From positions 62,001-126,000 of the forward strand of contig JACKCC010000010.1 in assembly GCA_020634245.1 (NCBI GenBank): a stretch of 64,000 nucleotides of DNA. The letters are read 5' to 3'. The position numbers and the translations under genes are program-made. Under the pieces are notes generated by a model. That model searched no databases and had not been told where the DNA came from. It saw only the letters and a program-made list of their open reading frames with translations. Positions 25,341-34,807 of this stretch are shown piece after piece; position 1 is the first letter of the stretch, and the number at the start of each line of letters is the position of its first letter. The stretch comes from Ardenticatenaceae bacterium (GTDB lineage Bacteria; Chloroflexota; Anaerolineae; Promineifilales; Promineifilaceae).

Positions 25341-28300
25341 TCACGGCCAAGACGGAATAAGCTGCTGGATAACGGCCGTTTCAATTCGCGCATTGGTTGG
25401 GTAAGCCATAAACTGGGCCAGCACCACCGGATCGTCAATTTGTTGAGTGAATTCGTGCAATACCGCTTGCGCCTGCCGCGCAGCCGTCAGCGCTTCGGCC
25501 ATTCGCCCAGCGACCGCCAACGCTTCCGCCCGGCACATCAACACATCCGGCTGCTCCCACACGAAAAACTCATCCTGAAACGCGTCCAACTGTGCCATCG
25601 CCTGCTGTGTATGCTCCAGGGCAACGGCCGTATCCCCTTGCACCAACGCCAGCCGCCCCAGCCAGGCCCAATCGCTGACCTGATTTTGTCGTTCACCCGA
25701 TTGGCGGCGCAGCGCTTGGGCATGCTGCAACTTCTCTGAGGCGGCTGCCAACTGTCCCTGGCGTAAAAAGATGCGTCCGGCTAACTGCGCCGCCCAACCG
25801 GCAGTCCATGAGTCCCGATAAACGGCCGCCTGCGCCAGCACAGTTTCATAAATAGCCAGAGCCTCCGACCAATTTTGTTGTACATCATAAGCGGCACCCA
25901 GGTAGAGATACGGCCGTACTGCCCAACGGCCAAATCCCATCTGCTCATAAAATCGCCGCGATTCCCCCGCCAACGACAATATTTTGTCCGGCACATGGTA
26001 AAACGTCCAGGCGGCGGCCAGCACCAGCAGTGCCTGGGCTTCACCCAGCGGGTCACCCTGAGATTGACTGATGGCCAACGCCTCGGTCCCATACCGCAAA
26101 GCGGCCGATATTTGCCCCAAATTGATGGCCGTCCAGGCTAATCCGGTCAGGCAGCGAATCTCGCCAGGGCGGTCATCCATCTGCCGGTAGAGGGTCAAAG
26201 ATTGTTCATAAAGGGAACGGCCGTCCCGATTGTGACTCATGGTAATCGCTGCACTGGCCGCAGATGACAGCGCGGCTGCCGCCAACGACGGCTCGTCGGC
26301 CTGCAAAAACTGCCGGTGACACGCCTTCAGAACCGGCACGGCCGCTTCATAAGACAACTCGGTCAGGGCTTCCACAAACTGAAACTGCGCGGTCCGCAGG
26401 GGTGACGGATGGCGTGCCAACAGGGAACGGACCTGCTGCCAGACTGCCTGCTTCTCTGCATTCGTTTTTTCCAACACCCAACTGTAAGATAACCACCAAA
26501 GCATCTGCTCAAACACAATTGGCTCCGCTGCATCGACAGCAAAATTGGGTAAAAATTGGAGCTGGGCAAACGCGTCACGCAGGGCATCCAATGCGTGCAC
26601 AGCCTCCCGGTAGGCAAGCGTGCGCCGGGCGTGGGCAGCGGCCAGCGGCGCCCAATGAAAAACCAGGTCAAACGCTTCACCGCGCCGGGCATGATAGAGG
26701 ATGCGGGCAGCTAACTCCTGACGGACAGCATCATGCTGGCGTGGGGCAATGCTGCCCAGCCATTGGGCGGTGCGCTGGTGAAGCCGCTGTTTGCGTACCA
26801 TCGTCAGCGTGGCATAAATGGCTTCCCGCACCAAGTCATGATGGAATTGATAGATGATGGGAGAAACGGCCGTATCCCCCACTACTAACCCCCATTGCAG
26901 TCCCCACTCCAACGCCTGAGATACTTCTTCCTCGCTGCGGACACTAATCTGCTGCAACTGCGCCAGCGCTGCCGGGCCGCCCCAAACAGCTAATGTTTCC
27001 AATACCTGGCGGCTGCCGGACGGCAAACGACGCAGCCGGCGCTGGATCAAATCCTGGACGGTGACGGGCACGGGCAATTCGGCCGGTATGTGGTCTGATA
27101 GAGCCAGCTCTTGCAAAACGGCCGTTACAAACAAAGCGTTACCGCCGGTGGCCTGAGAGAGCATATCGGCAATATGACCGCGATAACCGGGGGCCAGCCG
27201 GGACCAGATGTGGGCGGTTAACGCAGTAATGTTGCCGGTCGTAAGAGGCGGCAGCGTCAACCGGACAGCGCCCCGCCGGGCCAGGTCGTCCAATAGGGTA
27301 GCCAATGCGGGCACGTCAGCCATCTCTTCACTGCGAAAAGCACCCACCAACAACCAGGGGAAACGGCTTATCCGCTGTGAAACGTAATGCAGCAGGCGTA
27401 AACTGGCCTCGTCGGCCCACTGCAAGTCGTCAATAAACAACAGGCGGGGCACAACCGCGTTTGGGAAACCGTCGTCCGTTACCCTTAATCCGTTATCCGT
27501 GGCCTGTTTCGGATGACGGTCTGTGAATGGGGATTGGGCCAGGAAATCGACAACGGCCGTTAACAACCGCTCCGGTTCATCAACAACCTGAAGCGATGAC
27601 TGCGCCATAGACCACTGCCACGTGATGCCGGGCAGCAGCCTGGCGATGTAAGCCTGTGTCGCCGGAGCAAGTTGCTGCCAACCGGCACTGTCCAACTGCT
27701 GCCCATGTGCTTCCAAAATCTCCAGCCAGGGCTGGTAAGACAATCCGCGCGTCGATTCGTAGCAGCAGCCCGTGTATACGGCCGCTGCCGGTAAATGGCG
27801 CATAAACTCCTGTACGAGGCGGGTTTTACCGCCGCCAGCCGGCGCGCTAAGGAGCAAAACAGAACCTTGTCCGGCTCGGGCGTTGTGCCAGGCGGCTTGC
27901 AAACGGGCATAGCCATCAGCCCGGCCAACAAAATCAGCCGATGGAGCAGGCATGATGGGCAAAACCGCCGTTTCTGATCGCCGATTGACCCAACCTGCCT
28001 CCCCCGACGCAATTGCCGACCGTAACTGCTGTAATTCGGCGGCCGGTTCGACGCCAAGCTCGGTTTGCAGCAAGGTACGGCAGCGCTCGTATTGGGCCAG
28101 AGCGACTTCGCGCTGCCCGGTCCGGGCATACAACTGAATGAGTTGGGCATGGCCTTTTTCAAGCAGCGGGTTGTGGAGTAAAAGCTGTTGAGCATAGGAT
28201 ACGGCCGTATCGAACTCGCCGCTCTCGCTTAACTGCTGTACCAAAGCCAGCAGGCCGCGCTCCAACAGTTGGCGGGCCTGGGCACGCTGCCCCAGCAGCC

Positions 28301-28730
28301 ACAATTCAAATTCGGGGGCATCGGGCAAGGTAAGACCTTCCAAAAATTCACCATGATAGAGGGCTACGGCCGTTTCCAGTTCGGCCGCGCTTTTTTGCCG
28401 CAAATCGCCGGACAATTGCTGCGAAAAATCGACAAAATCGATCCCAGCGGCCGGCATGTTTAGCTGGATGGTGTCGTCGTGGGTAGTGAGAACGGCCGTG
28501 CCCAGATGCTGTCGGATGCGGGTCAAAAGCAGCGACAAAGCCCTGGCGGGCGCTTGCGCTTCCTGGCAAAACAAATCCATCAATGCCCGGCGCGAATGGG
28601 CGCGGTCAGTGACGGCCAGGTAACTGAGCAGCGCTCTGGTCTTGCGGCGCAGTGGGATCGGGGCATCCGCCGCCCGGTTTAGTTGGAATGGCCCCAGCAG
28701 GCGGAGTTTGAAATGTGGAACGGCCGTCAT
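25341..28730 (-). CDS. SARP/BTAD-type AAA-ATPase transcriptional regulator
   Basis: The 1129-residue protein begins with a winged-helix DNA-binding domain (FKLRLLGPFQLNR, LRRKTRALLSYLAVTDRAHS). The bacterial transcriptional activator domain follows (YARTGQREVALAQYERCRTL, LGVEPAAELQQL). Then comes an AAA/STAND ATPase with Walker A SAPAGGGKTRLVQEF (about 295) and LFIDDLQWADEASLRLL as Walker B. The C-terminal half is a long TPR array. Such regulators integrate a ligand signal through ATP hydrolysis to activate nearby genes. No ribosome-binding site is obvious before the ATG, and the target is unknown. Confidence 0.92.
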   Translation of the reverse strand: MTAVPHFKLRLLGPFQLNRAADAPIPLRRKTRALLSYLAVTDRAHSRRALMDLFCQEAQAPARALSLLLTRIRQHLGTAVLTTHDDTIQLNMPAAGIDFVDFSQQLSGDLRQKSAAELETAVALYHGEFLEGLTLPDAPEFELWLLGQRAQARQLLERGLLALVQQLSESGEFDTAVSYAQQLLLHNPLLEKGHAQLIQLYARTGQREVALAQYERCRTLLQTELGVEPAAELQQLRSAIASGEAGWVNRRSETAVLPIMPAPSADFVGRADGYARLQAAWHNARAGQGSVLLLSAPAGGGKTRLVQEFMRHLPAAAVYTGCCYESTRGLSYQPWLEILEAHGQQLDSAGWQQLAPATQAYIARLLPGITWQWSMAQSSLQVVDEPERLLTAVVDFLAQSPFTDRHPKQATDNGLRVTDDGFPNAVVPRLLFIDDLQWADEASLRLLHYVSQRISRFPWLLVGAFRSEEMADVPALATLLDDLARRGAVRLTLPPLTTGNITALTAHIWSRLAPGYRGHIADMLSQATGGNALFVTAVLQELALSDHIPAELPVPVTVQDLIQRRLRRLPSGSRQVLETLAVWGGPAALAQLQQISVRSEEEVSQALEWGLQWGLVVGDTAVSPIIYQFHHDLVREAIYATLTMVRKQRLHQRTAQWLGSIAPRQHDAVRQELAARILYHARRGEAFDLVFHWAPLAAAHARRTLAYREAVHALDALRDAFAQLQFLPNFAVDAAEPIVFEQMLWWLSYSWVLEKTNAEKQAVWQQVRSLLARHPSPLRTAQFQFVEALTELSYEAAVPVLKACHRQFLQADEPSLAAAALSSAASAAITMSHNRDGRSLYEQSLTLYRQMDDRPGEIRCLTGLAWTAINLGQISAALRYGTEALAISQSQGDPLGEAQALLVLAAAWTFYHVPDKILSLAGESRRFYEQMGFGRWAVRPYLYLGAAYDVQQNWSEALAIYETVLAQAAVYRDSWTAGWAAQLAGRIFLRQGQLAAASEKLQHAQALRRQSGERQNQVSDWAWLGRLALVQGDTAVALEHTQQAMAQLDAFQDEFFVWEQPDVLMCRAEALAVAGRMAEALTAARQAQAVLHEFTQQIDDPVVLAQFMAYPTNARIETAVIQQLIPSWP

Positions 28731-28791
28731 AGACCCCCATTGTAACGGAATTATCGATGGGTTGTCACATACACACGAGAAATGCGGCTGC

Positions 28792-29493
28792 CTAATTTTC
28801 CAGACACAAAAAACTGAGCTGCTCCAGAGTGAAGGATGTTAATGTAGGGGTAATGAGGCGGGCACCGGGGAAACGGCCGTTCCTCGTATACTCATTATAG
28901 GTCACCACCACCGGCAGGCCCGCATCCACGGCAGCGGCCGTTCCCCCTTCTGAATCTTCAACAACCAGCACTTCATCGCGGGTCAGACCCAGTTCAGCCA
29001 GGCAGCGAACATACAGCGGCGCGCCTGGTCCATATTTTGGCCCGGCTTCTTTGCCTAAAATGGGATGAAAGGCATTGGCGAATTCCGGTATCTGTTTTTG
29101 CAGCAGGGCCACCACCTGGGCTTCATGGGACAGGGTAATCACAGCCAGTTTCACATGACGGGTCACCGCTTCACTGACCAGTTCTTTGATACCGGGGCGC
29201 AGGGAAACGGCCGTTACATATTTTTCCAGGTAAATCTGGCGCTTAACGGCCGTGACCACTTCTGCCGCCTCATCTAACATCGATCCGGTCCAATCCGGCC
29301 GGATTTGGGCTAACGCTTGACGCACTCGTACTTGCGTGCCCGGCAGTTGCAAAAGCTGCTTGTACTCCACCCACGACCAATGCACAGGATAATTAAACTG
29401 GGCAAAAGCGTCGTTGCAGGCCGGCAAATGACCGTCCCGCTCCGTATTGGCAATGGTTCCGTCTACATCAAAAATGAGCGCTTTGAGTTTCAT
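28792..29493 (-). CDS. HAD-superfamily hydrolase (CbbY/phosphoglucomutase-like)
   Basis: The 233-residue protein has HAD motif I FDVDGTIANTE, motif II-like VITLS, a conserved lysine in GKEAGPKYG and motif IV VVEDSEGGTAAAVDAG. An alpha-helical cap (about 18-95) resembles CbbY-type sugar-phosphate phosphatases. GAGGAG precedes the ATG. It follows ulaF by 23 bases on the same strand, so it is probably the last gene of the putative ascorbate operon, perhaps removing a toxic or dead-end sugar phosphate. That role is an inference from position. Confidence 0.87.
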   Translation of the reverse strand: MKLKALIFDVDGTIANTERDGHLPACNDAFAQFNYPVHWSWVEYKQLLQLPGTQVRVRQALAQIRPDWTGSMLDEAAEVVTAVKRQIYLEKYVTAVSLRPGIKELVSEAVTRHVKLAVITLSHEAQVVALLQKQIPEFANAFHPILGKEAGPKYGPGAPLYVRCLAELGLTRDEVLVVEDSEGGTAAAVDAGLPVVVTYNEYTRNGRFPGARLITPTLTSFTLEQLSFLCLEN

Positions 29494-29516
29494 CGTTCCC
29501 GGCGCTCCTCAAATTA

Positions 29517-30185
29517 TTAGAAATCAATAATGCTGGCCTGGGCCGTGCCGTACCGGTTTTGATACCGGTCAAAATTGGCAGCTACTTCCTCCGCTGGCAG
29601 TTCATCCGGCACACCGATTTGCAGTGCCAGCCAGACTGTCTTGGCCACATCTTCGGTCATAATAGCTGCCTTCAGTGCCTTTTGCACCGTTTTGCCAATC
29701 GTAAAAACGCCATGATTTTTCATCAAAATGGCCGGCGAATTGCCAATACTACGCAGAATCTCTTCCCCAATCTCTTTGCCGCCAATGGAGGCGTAGCCGC
29801 CACAGGGAATCGGGCCGCCAAATTCATCAGCAATCGCTGTAAGCACAGCGGGGATCGGTTTATTAACGGCCGCAAATGCCGTGGCATAGTTGGAATGGGT
29901 ATGTACCATCCCATTTATATCTGGCCGGTGGCGGTAAACCCACAAATGAGTCGCTGTATCCGATGACGGCCCATGTTCGCCCTCCACTACATTGCCATCC
30001 ATGTCAACAACCACTAAATCAGCCGGGGTCAAATCCTCAAACAGAACACCGCTGGGTTTTATGACCATCAAATTCGTTCCCGGATCACGGCCGCTGACAT
30101 TGCCGCTGGTCCAGGTGACCAATCCTTCTTTAGGCAGGGCCATATTAGCCCGCCACACTTCTTCCCGTAATTCCTTAAGCACCAT
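29517..30185 (-). CDS. ulaF: L-ribulose-5-phosphate 4-epimerase (UlaF/AraD family)
   Basis: The protein has 222 residues from ATG 30185 (MVLKELREEV). This class II aldolase-fold enzyme would interconvert L-ribulose 5-phosphate and D-xylulose 5-phosphate, the last step feeding the pentose phosphate pathway. Family motifs: TSGNVSGRDP, IKPSGV, S74-S75-D76 (GPSSDTATH, phosphate binding), metal ligands H95 and H97 (MVHTHSNYA), and MKNHGVFTIG with H158. The longer frame to 30266 includes the leader RNA element and is rejected. The RBS GAAGGAGA sits at the end of that element. AraD activity for arabinose is possible, but the neighbours are UlaD, UlaE and UlaG. Confidence 0.88.
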   Translation of the reverse strand: MVLKELREEVWRANMALPKEGLVTWTSGNVSGRDPGTNLMVIKPSGVLFEDLTPADLVVVDMDGNVVEGEHGPSSDTATHLWVYRHRPDINGMVHTHSNYATAFAAVNKPIPAVLTAIADEFGGPIPCGGYASIGGKEIGEEILRSIGNSPAILMKNHGVFTIGKTVQKALKAAIMTEDVAKTVWLALQIGVPDELPAEEVAANFDRYQNRYGTAQASIIDF

Positions 30186-30194
30186 TGCCTGTAC

Positions 30195-30260
30195 TCTCCT
30201 TCGAAAATGGGAGGGCGGGCAAGTTGCTCGCCCTTTGCGGTCTTGCGAACCGCACCGCCG
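30195..30260 (-). promoter_or_regulatory. Structured 5'-UTR element, copy 2
   Basis: This is a second homologue of the element at 17057-17120, on the minus strand between the kinase and ulaF genes. It has a GCGGT...ACCGC hairpin and a GGGCGAGCAA/TTGCCCGCCC hairpin (one A-C mismatch), followed by CGAAGGAGA and the ulaF start. The outer closing stem is weaker than in the other two copies. Inside an operon it would sit in an intercistronic region and could tune ulaF expression. Confidence 0.55.
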
Positions 30261-30266
30261 TTTCAT

Positions 30267-31232
30267 TCAGCGTGTAATGTCTCCGCCAAAAGTAATGCTT
30301 TCCAACAGCATTTCCAGTTCCCGGCGTGTGGTGATGACTTGATCGCCGTATTGACTGAGAGCGAGTGCGGCCGTTAACGCCCCATAACGCAATCCTTTGG
30401 CAAAATCGCCTTGCAGCCAGCCATGCAGCACACCGGCTACCATTGCATCACCGGCACCGATGCGATCCACGACCACTGTAGCACGTACCGGTTCGCGGTA
30501 GTAATGCTGGCCGTCCCAGCCGGCCAGTCCATCTGCTCCCAACGAGGTTACAACGTACTGCGCCCCGCTCAACTCGGCTAATTGGTGCAGAAGTTCTTCC
30601 GGTTCTTCGCTGAAACCATACATCAACCGGGCATCACGGGCCGGATATAGAAGGAGGTCTGTCTGTTGGATGAACGGCAAAACGCCTTCGGCAGCTTCTT
30701 CCGGCGTCCAGATGCGCGAACGATAATTCATATCGAAGCTGACGGGGATGCCATCCGCTTTGGCGCGGGTGATAGCTTCTAGCAAAATCTCGCGCACGCC
30801 TGAAGACAGCGGCACGGTCAGGCCGGAGATGTGCAGCAGACGCGTATCTTGCAAATAGTCCCAATCAATATCGGTATGGGTCAGGTTGGTGAAGGCGGTG
30901 TTGGCCCGGTCGTAATACACTTGTGAAGATCGCGGCGGGTGGGCGAATTCGACGTAGTAGGTAGCCAGACGATGGTTGGGGGTGTGGGAAACGGCCGTAT
31001 CATCTACCCCTGCCAGCTTCAACGCCATCAACACCCGCTGCCCCAACGGTGAATCCGGCAGCCCGCTAACCCATCCGGTGTGCCAGCCCAACCGCGACAA
31101 CAAACAAACCACGTTCAGCTCTGTCCCGGTCACATGAACATCCAGTTGATTCATTTCAGCCAGCCGCTTTCCGGCCGGCACACTGTAGCGCAGCTGTCCC
31201 TCCCCAATCGTTGTCACGTCAAACCGCGGCAT
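30267..31232 (-). CDS. PfkB/ribokinase-family carbohydrate kinase
   Basis: The protein has 321 residues from ATG 31232 (MPRFDVTTIG), placed seven bases after AGGAG; the ATG at 31238 is too close to it. PfkB features: an N-terminal TIGEGQLRY strand, a GTELNVVCLLSRLG substrate loop, LLHISG, and the catalytic anion-hole motif DRIGAGDAMVAGVLHG near residue 255-270. It most resembles 2-dehydro-3-deoxygluconate kinases. It overlaps the upstream ulaE gene by 14 bases. In this operon it is the only kinase, so it is the candidate to phosphorylate L-ascorbate or 3-keto-L-gulonate, replacing the PTS step of the enterobacterial pathway. Confidence 0.88.
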   Translation of the reverse strand: MPRFDVTTIGEGQLRYSVPAGKRLAEMNQLDVHVTGTELNVVCLLSRLGWHTGWVSGLPDSPLGQRVLMALKLAGVDDTAVSHTPNHRLATYYVEFAHPPRSSQVYYDRANTAFTNLTHTDIDWDYLQDTRLLHISGLTVPLSSGVREILLEAITRAKADGIPVSFDMNYRSRIWTPEEAAEGVLPFIQQTDLLLYPARDARLMYGFSEEPEELLHQLAELSGAQYVVTSLGADGLAGWDGQHYYREPVRATVVVDRIGAGDAMVAGVLHGWLQGDFAKGLRYGALTAALALSQYGDQVITTRRELEMLLESITFGGDITR

Positions 31233-32088
31233 AAGCATTCTCCTGGGCCGAAATCAAACCACCCTCGATCATCCGTTCCTCCACCCAAATGCGGGATTGC
31301 TCCACAATTTTTAGCGAATCAGGTGAATCATCGTTCCACATCTCCAGCAGGACCGGACCGTTAAAATTCATCTCTGCCAGCTTGCGGAATGCCGCCTCAA
31401 ACGGCGTCACGCCTTCTCCAAAGGGTACACGGCGCGGCTCTCCCGGAATTGTATCCTTTACATGCACCCCTACAATGTGTCCCCGCGCTAATCCCAGCTC
31501 ATCACTAATAGACAGCTCATGTTCCGCCAAATTACCAATGTCCGGGTAAATCTGGAACCAGGGTGAATTAAAATCATTTACAAAGCGCATCGCCTCGGTA
31601 ACTGACATCACATCGTTGCCATCTACATTTTCCAACGCCAGCATCACTCCTGCTTGACTGGCAACATCCAGCGCTTTTGAAAGCCCTGCCCGATACCGGT
31701 CCCGTGATGATGCTAAATGCGGTTCATAATAAACATAATACCCCGCCAACTGGATAATGCGAATGCCAATGTCAGCCGCAAACTCAATTGCCTTATGCAT
31801 CATTTCCTGCGCCCGTTGACGAATGCCCGCGTTTGCACTGCCATACGGATATTTGCGATGCCCGCTCAGGCACATTGTTATAATTGGCACACCATTTTCC
31901 GCAATCGCATGACGCAAATCAGCACGCTCTTTTGCCGTCCAATCTAGCCGCGCCTGCCGCTCATCGCTCTCATCTATCGAAATTTCGACAAAATCGAAAC
32001 CCGTTTGCCGTGCTATAGATAACCGCTCATGCCAATCCACTTTAAACGGCAGCGCTTTTTCATAAATGCCAATGGGTAATCGTTTCAT
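31219..32088 (-). CDS. ulaE: L-xylulose-5-phosphate 3-epimerase (UlaE family)
   Basis: This 289-residue xylose-isomerase-like TIM barrel closely follows UlaE/SgbU. It opens MKRLPIGIYEKALP and continues with WHERLSIARQTGFDFVEISI and ESDERQARLDW. Next come MCLSGHRKYPYGS, IQLAGYYVYYE, LALENVDG (metal Glu), YPDIGNLAEH, VGVHVKDTIPGEPRRVPFG and LLEMWNDD. It would convert L-xylulose 5-phosphate to L-ribulose 5-phosphate. It starts three bases after the ulaD stop and overlaps the kinase gene, so it is firmly within the operon. Confidence 0.94.
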   Translation of the reverse strand: MKRLPIGIYEKALPFKVDWHERLSIARQTGFDFVEISIDESDERQARLDWTAKERADLRHAIAENGVPIITMCLSGHRKYPYGSANAGIRQRAQEMMHKAIEFAADIGIRIIQLAGYYVYYEPHLASSRDRYRAGLSKALDVASQAGVMLALENVDGNDVMSVTEAMRFVNDFNSPWFQIYPDIGNLAEHELSISDELGLARGHIVGVHVKDTIPGEPRRVPFGEGVTPFEAAFRKLAEMNFNGPVLLEMWNDDSPDSLKIVEQSRIWVEERMIEGGLISAQENAYAAV

Positions 32089-32091
32089 GAC

Positions 32092-32745
32092 TCATCCGTA
32101 AGTTTCAGTAATCGCCGCCTGAAAAGCTTGCACCGCCGCTGCCGGGTCATCAGCGCCGAGAATCGCCCGGCCGGCAATAAAAATGTAGACGGGAACCCCG
32201 GCAAAGAGAGAAATGTCTTTAGGCTTAACACCACCGGTAACAGTCACTTTGAAACCCATCTCATGTAAACGGCGAATGGTGTCAAAATCACGTTCGCCCC
32301 AATTCAGCTTGCCTTGCGCTTCCAGGTCACGGCTGCGCTTGAAGATAACTTGCCGGATGCCCATGTCAGCCCAGCGCTGGGCCATTTCCCACGTCCAGCC
32401 GTCGCTCAATTCAATTTGCATATCTTTGCTGCGGGATAGTGCTTCGGCCAAAACCACCTCAAATGAACTGGGGGCAGCGCCACTGACCACACTCACCCAA
32501 TCGGCCCCAGCATCAAAACACATCTTGGAAATGATGCTGCCTGCTTCGGCAATCCGCACATCGGCCAGCACAATTTTGTCGGGAAACAGGCTTTTAATGG
32601 CCCGAACGGCGTGCATGCCTTCTGCCAAACACAAAATCGTGCCTACTTCAATCACATCAATATGTGCCGCCGCTTTCTGCAATGGTCCCAATGCCGACGG
32701 CAAATCATACGTATCTAACGCTATTTGTAATAATGGTTTTTCCAT
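32092..32745 (-). CDS. ulaD: 3-keto-L-gulonate-6-phosphate decarboxylase-like protein (UlaD family)
   Basis: The protein has 217 residues from ATG 32745 (MEKPLLQIALD). This (beta/alpha)8 enzyme of the OMP decarboxylase suprafamily would decarboxylate 3-keto-L-gulonate 6-phosphate to L-xylulose 5-phosphate. The alignment register matches E. coli UlaD: D11, E33 (VIEVGT), D62 (LAD), TVTGG and FIAGR phosphate-binding loops, and QVIFKRSRD. The usual K64 and D67 are R64 and E67 here (ADVRIAEAG). These conservative changes may mark a subfamily with altered chemistry. A TTG at 32757 is an alternative start. It lies 45 bases after the permease. Confidence 0.9.
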   Translation of the reverse strand: MEKPLLQIALDTYDLPSALGPLQKAAAHIDVIEVGTILCLAEGMHAVRAIKSLFPDKIVLADVRIAEAGSIISKMCFDAGADWVSVVSGAAPSSFEVVLAEALSRSKDMQIELSDGWTWEMAQRWADMGIRQVIFKRSRDLEAQGKLNWGERDFDTIRRLHEMGFKVTVTGGVKPKDISLFAGVPVYIFIAGRAILGADDPAAAVQAFQAAITETYG

Positions 32746-32790
32746 CTCATTTCCCAATTAGAAATTGGTAATTAGCCATTGACAATTACT

Positions 32791-33786
32791 CTATCCTTTC
32801 ACAGCTCCCGCTGTCATACCCTGGATAATTTGACGGGCCGAGACAAAGGTAAGAATCAATGGTGGCAGTAGGATAAGCGTCCCCATCGCCATGATAAGAC
32901 CCCAACGCACACCGGCTTCATCCATAAACAAGGTTGTTTTGACCGGCAAGGTGTAAGTTAAGCGCCCGGTAAGGATGAGGGCCAGGATGAACTCATTCCA
33001 GGCAATGCGGAAGGTGAAAATAGCGGCCACAGCGTACCCGCCGCGCATAAGCGGCGAGATGATTTTGCGAAAAACCTGGAATGGCGTACAGCCATCAACA
33101 ATGGCGGCTTCTTCCAGATCAACCGGTATTTGTTGGATGAATCCGACCAACAGCCAGACGGTGAAGGGTAAGTTTAATGCCGAGTAGAAGAGGATGAGAC
33201 CTAAACGGCCGTCCATCAAGCCATCAGCAAAAATCTGGCACACCGCATCAGCCAGGTCCCCATTCGCCATACACAGAGCTGTCTGATTGACCCACTCGAT
33301 AAACCGGGTATGCCAGGGCGACTGGAACCAGATATTTTCCCACTGACCCCACAGAGCAAAGATAGGCACCGTCAACACCGCCGGTGGTACCATGCGTACC
33401 AACAACGTCGTATTGGCCATCAATCCCCGACCCGGGAAACGCATCCGGGCAATAGCATACGCCGCCCAACTGGAAATAAATAAAGTCAAGAGCGTCGAAA
33501 CGATACCGACATACACCGAGCTAATTAGATGACGGACAAAATGTTCATTTTCCAAAATCTGCTGGTAATTGGAAACAGTCGGCGCAAAAAACCAGACTGG
33601 CTCTTTGGACATGATGACAACCTGCTGTTTGAACGACGTAATCCCCATCATGTACATGGGAAACAGAATAATCAAGGCCATCACAATTAACAGCGCATAA
33701 TGGCCAACAGTCTTCCATTTAATGCGCGTTTTCTTGCGGCTGGTTCCAGCCTGGTTTTGCACTTTACTCGTCGTTAATGCCGTCAT
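32791..33786 (-). CDS. Carbohydrate ABC transporter permease, MalG-type
   Basis: The 331-residue protein has six or so transmembrane segments, starting with ALLIVMALIILFPMYMMGI. The inner-membrane permease motif for ATPase coupling is EEAAIVDGCTPFQVFRKIISP (residues about 225-245). Compared with usual MalG proteins of about 280 residues, there is an insertion of about 45 residues, with two cysteines (C in TALCMANG and AVCQIFADG), between the third and fourth spans. This would face the exterior. GGAGGGG lies close before the ATG. It begins one base after the other permease gene. Confidence 0.92.
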   Translation of the reverse strand: MTALTTSKVQNQAGTSRKKTRIKWKTVGHYALLIVMALIILFPMYMMGITSFKQQVVIMSKEPVWFFAPTVSNYQQILENEHFVRHLISSVYVGIVSTLLTLFISSWAAYAIARMRFPGRGLMANTTLLVRMVPPAVLTVPIFALWGQWENIWFQSPWHTRFIEWVNQTALCMANGDLADAVCQIFADGLMDGRLGLILFYSALNLPFTVWLLVGFIQQIPVDLEEAAIVDGCTPFQVFRKIISPLMRGGYAVAAIFTFRIAWNEFILALILTGRLTYTLPVKTTLFMDEAGVRWGLIMAMGTLILLPPLILTFVSARQIIQGMTAGAVKG

Positions 33787-33787
33787 T

Positions 33788-34714
33788 TTATCGCCCCTCC
33801 TGCCGTGTTGGATTATTATAAATTAATACTACAACACTCAACACAAAGGTGATCGCTATCAGCAGCATGGATATTGTTGAGGCGTATCCCAGGTTTTGCG
33901 CCGCAAATGCCGTTTTGTAAATCTTCACCGACAGCACCTCGGTCGCTTGAGCCGGGCCGCCAAACGTCATGATGAACAACACTTCCAATGCACGGAACAC
34001 ATCAATAACACGCATCAACAAGGTCACAATAATGAGCGGCAGCATCATCGGCAGCTTGACCAACCAGGTCATTTGCAGCCAATTGGCCCCATCGATGTAT
34101 GCAGCCTGCATCACATCATCAGGCAGCGATTGCAATCCAGCTAAAATAATGATAAAGATAAAGGGGGTCCACTGCCAGATATCTACGCCAATAGCCGCCG
34201 GCAGGGCCAGATTGGTCTCAGCCAGGTAAGCATGGCGAATAAAACCCAATGATTGCAATGGTGGAATGATTTCACCGATTCGTTCAACAAAGTAAGGAAG
34301 GACACCGGTACGGCCGTCCAGCATATACCGCCATATCAACCCCACAATAATCGGCGACATCATCAAAGGAAGAATAAAAATAGTTCGAAAAAGCGATGCT
34401 CCGCGAATCGGCTTTTCCAGAGCCAACGCCAGCCCAATCCCCAAAATCATCTCAAACGTCGTCGTAAAAAAAGTATACCTAAGCGTCACCCAAACCGAAT
34501 TTCGCACCGATTCATCAGCCAGCATGCGAGTATAATTATCAAGCCCAATTGATTTAGCCGATTCCCAAGGCGTCCCCATATCCCAATCAAAAAAACTCAA
34601 ATAAAGCGCGTTACCGACCGGGATGATCAAGCCCACCACCAAAACCACAACAGCCGGAAGGATAAAAATGAAAGGTACCAGCAATTGTGGGTTTTTCAGA
34701 CGTTTCATAACCAT
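33788..34714 (-). CDS. Carbohydrate ABC transporter permease, MalF-type
   Basis: The 308-residue protein has six predicted transmembrane segments, beginning LVPFIFILPAVVVLVVGLI. The coupling motif is LPDDVMQAAYIDGANWLQMTWL. It lacks the long periplasmic loop of enterobacterial MalF, as is common in Gram-positive-like CUT1 systems. It forms a heterodimer with the next permease and receives substrate from the double binding protein encoded just upstream. No ATPase gene of this importer is present in the window, so a shared MsmK-like ATPase elsewhere is likely. Confidence 0.92.
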   Translation of the reverse strand: MVMKRLKNPQLLVPFIFILPAVVVLVVGLIIPVGNALYLSFFDWDMGTPWESAKSIGLDNYTRMLADESVRNSVWVTLRYTFFTTTFEMILGIGLALALEKPIRGASLFRTIFILPLMMSPIIVGLIWRYMLDGRTGVLPYFVERIGEIIPPLQSLGFIRHAYLAETNLALPAAIGVDIWQWTPFIFIIILAGLQSLPDDVMQAAYIDGANWLQMTWLVKLPMMLPLIIVTLLMRVIDVFRALEVLFIMTFGGPAQATEVLSVKIYKTAFAAQNLGYASTISMLLIAITFVLSVVVLIYNNPTRQEGR

Positions 34715-34807
34715 AATTTTGCTTCCCTCTCCTCAACACTATCAGAGTAGGCGCTGCTGAAAAAATTCAACAGCGCCTACTCCCTTACAATCAACTTCTA
34801 CTTACTG

